From NCBI RefSeq assembly GCF_004522095.1, contig NZ_SPUI01000007.1:1-64000 (forward strand): DNA of 64,000 nt, given 5' to 3'. The translations under genes and the position numbers were made by a program. Below are positions 58,310 through 64,000 of this stretch, one piece after another. This stretch comes from Nocardioides sp. 503. Lineage in GTDB: Bacteria > Actinomycetota > Actinomycetes > Propionibacteriales > Nocardioidaceae. The notes beneath the pieces were generated by a model. It was not told where the DNA came from and did no database searches. It saw only the letters and a program-made list of their open reading frames with translations. Every line of letters begins with the position of its first letter. Within the stretch, counting starts at the first letter, position 1.

Positions 58310-59020
58310 TCACTCGTCCCGAGGCACCCGGTGCGTCTCCGCCGACCCCGGGACCACCTGGCCGTCGATGAGGAGCTCGGAGGTGTACTCGCGCAGGTCT
58401 CGTGGGATCTCGAAGGGGGCGAACCCCGCGCCGTCGACCGGGTAGACAGCCAACGTCTCGGAGTAGTCGTCGGCCGTGATGCGCACCCCGGTGACGTCCG
58501 GGTGGACGGCGTAGACCCAGACGAAGGAGTCGCCGACCGCGACGCCGGAGTCCGTGTAGAGCGCCGGCCGCGCGAGGTAGCGCGTGGGGTCGATGCGGTG
58601 GCCGCACGGGAGGCCGATGGTGTCGCCGTACTCGTAGAGCGTGGTGTTCCACTCGCTGCCGAGCAGGTTCTCCCGCTCCTCGATCAGCTCGACGCCGGTG
58701 AGCGGCTCCCCGCAGCTGGTACGAGTGGTCTCGGCGAGCAGGTAGCGGCTCCCGTCCACGCTGCCCGACATCACGACCTGCTCGGGCGGGATGGTGTCGA
58801 CGTACTCCGGTCCCTGCCGGACGACCGCTGCCGCAGCGAGCGTCACGGGGACGGCGACGGCGACGATGCCGAGGCCGATCCATCGCCCGCGGTGCGACCT
58901 CCGCACGACCGGGGCTCGCCCGGCACCGAAGGCCTGATCCTCGGTGACCGTGCCGGCCACCGTGCGGAGCGTGCGCCGCAGTCGCTGCTCGACGAGGTCG
59001 GGATCCAGGAGCGTGTTCAT
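58310..59020 (-). CDS. Membrane protein co-encoded with a sigma factor (anti-sigma candidate)
   Basis: Protein of 236 residues with one membrane segment at about residues 48-67. The N-terminal 45 residues are basic and probably cytoplasmic; the 168-residue outer part is beta-rich with two Cys. It overlaps the sigma gene by four bases (ATGA), the position of an anti-sigma factor. The HxxxCxxC zinc motif of classic ZAS-type anti-sigma proteins is absent and the cytoplasmic part is short, so this may be a non-ZAS partner. A role as sigma regulator is inference from position. Confidence 0.7.
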   Translation of the reverse strand: MNTLLDPDLVEQRLRRTLRTVAGTVTEDQAFGAGRAPVVRRSHRGRWIGLGIVAVAVPVTLAAAAVVRQGPEYVDTIPPEQVVMSGSVDGSRYLLAETTRTSCGEPLTGVELIEERENLLGSEWNTTLYEYGDTIGLPCGHRIDPTRYLARPALYTDSGVAVGDSFVWVYAVHPDVTGVRITADDYSETLAVYPVDGAGFAPFEIPRDLREYTSELLIDGQVVPGSAETHRVPRDE

Positions 59021-59481
59021 GAGAGTGCCCTTCGGAGGTGGTCCAGAGCCCGGCGGTGGTCGGAGCGCACGGTGGCGGCCGGGCGCCCCAGGACGGCAGC
59101 GACCTCGGTCAGGGGCAGGTCCTCGTAGTAGTGCAGTACGACGACGGCGCGCTGCGTCCACGAGAGCCGGGCGAGCTCGGCCCAGGTCTCGTCGATCTCG
59201 GGCGGCAGGTCCACGGCGGGGCGTTCGGGTGGCCGCGCCAACAGACGGAAGCGCCGACGCTGTCCGTCCTTGACCTGGTTGACGACCGCGCGCTTGAGGT
59301 ACGGCAGGGGGTCCCGCACCTGGTCCCACCGCTCGTGGGCCGAGGCGAACACCGCCTGGACGGCGTCCTCGCTCGCGTCGTGGGAGCCGCACATCAGGTA
59401 GGCCAGACGCAGCAGCGTGAGCCGGTGCTGGCGGTACGTCTCCTCCAGGTCGGGGCCCGGGTCCTGCGCGGATGTCGTCAT
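59017..59481 (-). CDS. ECF-type (SigE-family) RNA polymerase sigma factor
   Basis: Sigma-70 family protein of 154 residues. Region 2 (about 10-75) has YRQHRLTLLRLAYLMCGS and DAVQAVFASAHERWDQV, and region 4 (about 100-154) has LSWTQRAVVVLHYYEDLPLTEVAAVLGRPAATVRSDHRRAL. The length and region-4 pattern fit the actinobacterial SigE-like ECF group. It is divergent from the large esterase gene across 223 bases that hold a CGTGTTTACACG palindrome at 59569 and one copy of the 50-bp repeat. Its targets cannot be read. Confidence 0.88.
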   Translation of the reverse strand: MTTSAQDPGPDLEETYRQHRLTLLRLAYLMCGSHDASEDAVQAVFASAHERWDQVRDPLPYLKRAVVNQVKDGQRRRFRLLARPPERPAVDLPPEIDETWAELARLSWTQRAVVVLHYYEDLPLTEVAAVLGRPAATVRSDHRRALDHLRRALS

Positions 59482-59644
59482 CACGCCCACTCTGTCGCCG
59501 AGGAGGTGGAGAACGTTGCACCCGTCGCCCGTGTGGGGTGACCGGACACGTCTCCAGCACCGCATCGACGTGTTTACACGCCCGGCATACAACGCCGCGG
59601 AACCCGTCGGTGGCGGAAACCTCGGCGCTCCTCGGGCGTAATTC

Positions 59645-59694
59645 CGCATCCCTAACCTGAGCCGGCTGGCCGACTCCCGGCCACAGGGACAACG
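59645..59694. repeat. 50-bp direct repeat, copy 2
   Basis: Copy of 58251-58300 (44 of 50 identical), directly before the esterase gene, ending two bases before its GAGGAG ribosome site. The CTGGCCG-N5-CGGCCA stem-loop would lie in the 5' leader. Confidence 0.8.
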
Positions 59695-59704
59695 AGGAGT
59701 AACC

Positions 59705-62700
59705 GTGCGGGTACCGCCCTCCACGCGTTGGCGCCGTCTGGCGCTGCTGCCGCTGATCGCGGCCTTGATCTCACCGGTGGCGGGGGTGACGGCGGCCTCC
59801 CAGGCGGCCGCGCCGATCGCCCCGGTCGCCGCCGCCCCCGGCGGCGAGCTGCCGGACCCGATGGGCCGGGGCGGCTACACCCCGGCTGTCATCCAGGAGA
59901 GCAAGCTCGGGCTGGCCTCGCTCCAGGAGCCGAACTCCGCCGGCAACGCGCCGACCGCCGGCTCCGCGCAGGCGCCGGAGCAGCTGGAGATCCGCGGACA
60001 GCTGTACTACCCGGCCGACCGCGCGGAGCCCTCGCCGGTGCTGGTGCTCGTGCACGGCAACCACGGATCGTGCGACGCGGGCCAGAACTCCACCACCGCG
60101 ACCTGCTCGGCGTACAAGCGCAACGAGGCCGGCTACGCCTACCTCGCGGAGAACCTCGCCACCTGGGGCTACACGACCTTCTCGGTCTCGCAGGACCAGA
60201 TGATGATGCGCCAGGACACCGCCAAGGGGAAGGGCATGCACCAGCGCCGTCTCCTCATCGCCGCCACGCTCGACGCTCTCAGCGCGGCCAACGCCGCGGG
60301 CGGGCTACCCGTCGACGAGCACACCACGATCGGCACGACCCTCGTCGGCAAGCTCGACCTGACGCGGATCGGCCTCATGGGCCACTCGCGCGGTGGTGAC
60401 GGCGTCACCAGCTTCATCGACTACAACCGGATCCGCACCGACGGGCCGCGCTACCCCCTGCGCGGCGTGATCTCGCTGGCGCCGGTCGACTACGAGCGCA
60501 AGGCGCCGTACGGCGTGCCCTACATGACGATCCTGCCGTTCTGCGACGGCGACGTCTCCAACCTGCAGGGCGCCCGCTTCTACGAGCGCAGCCAGTACAT
60601 CAACGGTGACGACCCGTTCCCGCGCATCCAGTCCTCCCAGCTCGGTGCGATCCACAACTGGTACAACTCCGTCTGGTACGCCGACGGTGACGCGGACGGG
60701 ACGAACAACAACGACGCGGCGTGCGGCAACAGCGCGCCGTTCTCCGCCACCAACGTCCACCCGAACAACATCCGCCTCAGCGGTGCGGCCGACCCCGCGG
60801 TGCCGGCCAAGAACTACGTCAAGGACAACAGCGCCACCTACGACCCGCTGGTCAACACCAAGATCTCCGGCGACCCGGCGCGGATGGGCGACCAGGAGAA
60901 GATCGGGCTGGCCACCATGTCGGCCTTCTTCCGGCGCTACGTCGGCGGCGAGGGTGCGTTCGACCCCTACCTGACCGGTGAGCTCTCCGACACCGACTCC
61001 CACCTGCAGCTCCCGGCCACGGCCTGCCCGACGAGCACGTCCGGCACCCGGATCCCCTGCAAGGAGTACGTGTCCACCAGCTACTTCCCCGGGGCCGACG
61101 AGCGCGTCGACGTGATCCGTCCGGAGGTCGCGAACCCGCTCGGGCTCAACGCCCTGGGCGGGACCCTGAGCGGCAGCGGATTCGCCTACCCCTACCTCGA
61201 CAACGGCGCGGTCGCCCTGCCGAAGAAGACGGCCGGCGGCTACGACTGGTGCAACCCCGAGCCCGACCACTTCGCGCCCGCGCAGCTGGGTCTCGGCACG
61301 CAGCCCACCGGCGCCAAGGCGTGCCCGCTGCCGGGCAAGGCCGAGCTCGGCGGCCAGAACGCCATCCGCGAGAACGCCCCGGTCAACCACTCCTACGGTC
61401 GCCAGCTGGCGCTCGCCTGGGAGCCGGGCCAGGACGCGCGGCTCACCGCCGACATCCCCGCCGCGTCGCAGGACGTCAGCGGGCTCAAGGCGCTGACGAT
61501 GGGTGCGGACGTCAACTTCTTCGACCTGCGCAACCCCGGCGCCGACAACCGCGGCGACAACACCCGCACCGGCACGTCGCCGGACTTCGCGTGGCCCAAC
61601 GAGAAGCCGACGTCGTACGACACCACGTCGACGACGCAGGACTTCGTCATCGCACTCACCGACACCGCCGGCCACGAGGCCACGGTCAAGGCCGGGGACG
61701 AGCGCTGGGGCAACGCCCTGCACATGTCGACGGGCACCAACACCGCCAACACGCACATCGTGCTGGACCAGATCCGGGTCCCGCTCAGCGAGTTCGCCGC
61801 CCAGGGCGTCGACCTCACCAAGGTGGACGAGGTCGAGCTGCGCTTCGGCGAGGAGGGGACCCCGCAGTCGGGCTCCATCCAGCTGGCCGACCTGCGCTTC
61901 CAGGAGGCGGCGGTCGACGAGCCGCTCGTGCTCTCCGACGGCACGGCGGTCGACCAGGGCGCCGGTCACGGCGCGCCGGCGACCGGCCCGGACCCGGCCG
62001 CGTTCCTCACGGCCTACGACAACACCCCGGGCAACGTGAAGCTCAACGACACCGTGGGCGACCCGTTCTCCGCCACCTCCTGGGTGGTCGACGACGACAA
62101 GGCCCAGTGCCCGACCGCGAGCTTCGGCTCGATCCAGGAAGCGGTGGACTTCGCCGCCCCCTGGGACACCGTCGTGGTGTGCGAGGGACGCTACGAGGAG
62201 TCCTCGACCCCGGTCTTCGGCCCCGGAAACCCTGTGGCCACGGGCGCGATGAACGGCCTCACGATCACCAAGCCCCTGAAGATCAAGGGCGCCGGCGCCG
62301 ACAAGGTCACGATCCTGCCCGACCAGTCCCTCGACTCGCTGGCCGGCGTCACGCCGTACCTGCGTGACGGGGGCGGCAACGTCATCACGGTGTCGCGGCA
62401 GTCGCTGGGCTCGACCGACACCAACGAGCTGTTCGTCGACATCTCGGGTGTGACGGTGACCGCCGGCAGCACCTACGCCGAGGCCGGCATCGGCTACTTC
62501 AACGCGGCCGGCCGGGTCTCGGAGAGCGTGGTCGGCCCGATGCGGGTCGCGACGTCGGCCGACGAGCTCGAGGAGAGCCCGCACGGCTGGGGCATCGTCA
62601 AGACCGGCACGATCCTGGGCTCCGGTCCGGGGACGGTCGAGACCGAGCTGACCGTCACCGACAGCGTCGTCACCGGCTACCAGTCGGGCGGCATCCTGTT

Positions 62701-63805
62701 CGACGGTGCCCGCGGCAAGGACGGCGGCGCGGACAACGTGGTCCGGACCGGCATCGAGCAGCACGGCTACGTCGCCGACACGGTCGTCAAGGGCAAGGCC
62801 AACGGCCTGTTCCCGCAGACCGGGATCGAGTACACCAGCGGGTCGGACGGGTTCGTGAGGAACAGCCGCGTCACCGGCAACTACTTCAGGCCCGCCCCCG
62901 CCCAGTCGTTCGGCATCCTGCTGCGCGACGCGGGCTCGGTCACCGCGACCGGCGACATCATCACCGGCAACGGGTTCGCCGCCTACAACGCGAACGCCGA
63001 CGGGACGGCGGTCCGCGAGGGCGCGCCGTTCGCGCTGCAGGCGAGCTTCGTGGGCCAGGGCAACCCGGTCCCGGGTGGACCGGCCGACCCCTCCGCCGGC
63101 ACCGAGGCCGTCTCGGGGCCCGACACCACCTCGGCGGCGACCGTCACCACCCCCGGGCGTCTCTCGACGCCGCCGGGGAGCGTGCCGACCACGGCCGGAG
63201 AGGTGACCGACGAGGAGGCGGTGGCCTCCCTCGTCGACCCGCTGGGTGGCTCGCAGGTCAAGGTCGGGGAGACGGTGTTCCCCCTGGTCCGGGCCGCGGA
63301 CGACTTCGCGGTGCGCTCGGCGGCGCTGCTGGTCGACGGTGAGCAGGTGGCGGTGGCCGACACGGCGCCGTACTCCTTCACCTGGACGCCGGGCACGGCG
63401 GACGCCGGGAAGGAGATCACCTTCACGACGGTCGTCACCGACTCCTCGGGCCAGGAGACCACCTCCGAGGGGCTCACCATCGAGGTGGCCACGAAGGAGG
63501 TGCCGCCGGTCCGCCCGACGCTGGCGCTGGGCGCGGTGACGAAGGACAAGAAGAAGGGCACCGCCACGGTGCGCGTGAGCGTCAACACGGCCGGCGCCGT
63601 CGCCTTGTCCGGCCCGAAGGTCATCGGTGTGCTGCGTCGGACCGCCGGGGCGGGCACGTTCGCCGTGCCCGTGCGGCTCAAGCCGGCGGCGCGCAAGGTG
63701 CTCAACACCCGAGGCCGCTACCGGACCACCGTCACGGTGGTGTTCCGCGCGGCGTCGGGCGGGGCCGTGACCCGCAAGAAGGTCGTGCTGCTGATCAAGA
63801 AGTAG
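59705..63805 (+). CDS. Giant secreted esterase-like / parallel beta-helix protein
   Basis: Exported protein of 1366 residues. A signal peptide covers about residues 1-35. The first part (about 90-430) is an alpha/beta-hydrolase: LVLVHGNHGSCD supplies the oxyanion region and GHSRGGD gives nucleophile Ser228, as in acetylxylan-esterase-like or dienelactone-hydrolase-like proteins. A beta-rich region (about 560-740) follows. From about 793 to 1115 the sequence reads as a right-handed parallel beta-helix (pectate-lyase-like, with GSIQEAVDFAAPWDTVVVCEG), then a Ser/Thr-rich linker, a PKD/Ig-like domain and a basic tail. GTG 59705 has GAGGAG seven bases upstream. The substrate is unknown. Confidence 0.78.
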   Translation: MRVPPSTRWRRLALLPLIAALISPVAGVTAASQAAAPIAPVAAAPGGELPDPMGRGGYTPAVIQESKLGLASLQEPNSAGNAPTAGSAQAPEQLEIRGQLYYPADRAEPSPVLVLVHGNHGSCDAGQNSTTATCSAYKRNEAGYAYLAENLATWGYTTFSVSQDQMMMRQDTAKGKGMHQRRLLIAATLDALSAANAAGGLPVDEHTTIGTTLVGKLDLTRIGLMGHSRGGDGVTSFIDYNRIRTDGPRYPLRGVISLAPVDYERKAPYGVPYMTILPFCDGDVSNLQGARFYERSQYINGDDPFPRIQSSQLGAIHNWYNSVWYADGDADGTNNNDAACGNSAPFSATNVHPNNIRLSGAADPAVPAKNYVKDNSATYDPLVNTKISGDPARMGDQEKIGLATMSAFFRRYVGGEGAFDPYLTGELSDTDSHLQLPATACPTSTSGTRIPCKEYVSTSYFPGADERVDVIRPEVANPLGLNALGGTLSGSGFAYPYLDNGAVALPKKTAGGYDWCNPEPDHFAPAQLGLGTQPTGAKACPLPGKAELGGQNAIRENAPVNHSYGRQLALAWEPGQDARLTADIPAASQDVSGLKALTMGADVNFFDLRNPGADNRGDNTRTGTSPDFAWPNEKPTSYDTTSTTQDFVIALTDTAGHEATVKAGDERWGNALHMSTGTNTANTHIVLDQIRVPLSEFAAQGVDLTKVDEVELRFGEEGTPQSGSIQLADLRFQEAAVDEPLVLSDGTAVDQGAGHGAPATGPDPAAFLTAYDNTPGNVKLNDTVGDPFSATSWVVDDDKAQCPTASFGSIQEAVDFAAPWDTVVVCEGRYEESSTPVFGPGNPVATGAMNGLTITKPLKIKGAGADKVTILPDQSLDSLAGVTPYLRDGGGNVITVSRQSLGSTDTNELFVDISGVTVTAGSTYAEAGIGYFNAAGRVSESVVGPMRVATSADELEESPHGWGIVKTGTILGSGPGTVETELTVTDSVVTGYQSGGILFDGARGKDGGADNVVRTGIEQHGYVADTVVKGKANGLFPQTGIEYTSGSDGFVRNSRVTGNYFRPAPAQSFGILLRDAGSVTATGDIITGNGFAAYNANADGTAVREGAPFALQASFVGQGNPVPGGPADPSAGTEAVSGPDTTSAATVTTPGRLSTPPGSVPTTAGEVTDEEAVASLVDPLGGSQVKVGETVFPLVRAADDFAVRSAALLVDGEQVAVADTAPYSFTWTPGTADAGKEITFTTVVTDSSGQETTSEGLTIEVATKEVPPVRPTLALGAVTKDKKKGTATVRVSVNTAGAVALSGPKVIGVLRRTAGAGTFAVPVRLKPAARKVLNTRGRYRTTVTVVFRAASGGAVTRKKVVLLIKK

Positions 63806-63828
63806 CGCGACGCAGGTCCGAGAGTGCT

Positions 63829-63862
63829 GCGGGGGAGGGGTCCGACAGGGCCCCTCCCCTGC
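63829..63862 (+). terminator. Hairpin after the esterase gene
   Basis: GCGGGGGAGGGG (63829-63840) and CCCCTCCCCTGC (63851-63862) pair at 11 of 12 positions around a ten-base loop. No T-tract follows; TAGGCT at 63880-63885 begins the next promoter region. Confidence 0.65.
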
Positions 63863-63916
63863 GGCGTCCGCGGGGTCCCTAGGCTTCGCCCGACCGCCCC
63901 CGACCAGGAGATCCCC

Positions 63917-64000
63917 GTGGCCATCAAGGTGAAGAGGCGCCGGTCCCCGGACGCGCCGAAGACGAGGTGGTGGGTCGCACTCCTCATGGTCGTGGGCCTG
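63917..64000 (+). CDS. Membrane protein, 5' end only (partial)
   Basis: The first 28 codons of a gene that runs off the window. GTG 63917 has AGGAG six bases upstream. The start is basic (KVKRRRSPDAPKTR) and leads into a hydrophobic stretch WWVALLMVVGL, typical of a membrane protein or an exported protein. A TAGGCT box at 63880-63885 may be its -10 element. Nothing more can be said. Confidence 0.6.
   Translation, partial: MAIKVKRRRSPDAPKTRWWVALLMVVGL

Overview
The window is about 64 kb of very GC-rich DNA with frequent GTG starts, ATGA/GTGA stop-start overlaps and many leaderless genes. A predicted F420-dependent NADP reductase, the actinobacterial tRNA-adenosine-deaminase-associated protein beside tadA and an F420-era gene repertoire point to an actinobacterium. 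The overall look fits Nocardioidaceae (Nocardioides-like); this is inference from style, since no rRNA is present. No prophage, insertion sequence, CRISPR array or replication origin is visible. One tRNA gene (Ser, CGA) is present.

Layout. 1-6.4 kb: housekeeping and small genes (ald end, npdG, a YCII protein, a secreted protein, a methyltransferase, a sirtuin, a DUF3592 protein, a VIT-family transporter, thpR). 6.4-12.1 kb: inositol-phosphatase-like gene, pntAB, upp, and tadA with its partner. 12.1-13.3 kb: a secreted Pro/Thr-tailed protein. 13.3-37.9 kb: an L-rhamnose regulon. It holds a LacI regulator, a GH106-type and a GH78-type secreted rhamnosidase, a two-permease ABC importer, L-rhamnose isomerase, an aldolase/dehydrogenase fusion, an L-fucose-isomerase-like enzyme, rhamnulokinase, an FMN lactate dehydrogenase and a small LuxR-type protein. 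38.0-43.3 kb: an Entner-Doudoroff operon (zwf-edd-eda) divergent from a ROK regulator. 43.4-44.6 kb: an AraC regulator divergent from a DUF2000 protein. 44.7-56.5 kb: an L-arabinose cluster (LacI, aldose epimerase, a YtfQRT/YjfF-type ABC importer, second LacI, araB, araD, araA). 56.6-64 kb: a lipoprotein, tRNA-Ser, a Cys-rich secreted protein, an RNA polymerase sigma factor with a membrane partner, and a very large secreted esterase/beta-helix protein; one gene runs off the end.

How it works together. The rhamnose genes form a complete path. Secreted rhamnosidases release L-rhamnose, the ABC system imports it, and isomerase, kinase and aldolase split it into DHAP and L-lactaldehyde. The fused dehydrogenase domain makes L-lactate and LldD makes pyruvate. 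Near-identical 12-bp palindromes (TGAAACGATTCA type) precede the transporter operon, both rhamnosidases, the binding-protein gene and the regulator itself, and CRP/GlxR-like sites (TGTGA-N6-TCAC) precede three of these. The arabinose cluster has its own operator type (TGTGAACGTTCACA). Two secreted rhamnosidases of unrelated catalytic families share a homologous C-terminus.

Most unusual are a family of at least three intergenic palindromes sharing the arm CCGCCGGGATAGTCCCTAAC, a further nested palindrome at 6.1 kb, and a C41/G15 homopolymer block inside the rhamnose operon that may be an assembly artefact.
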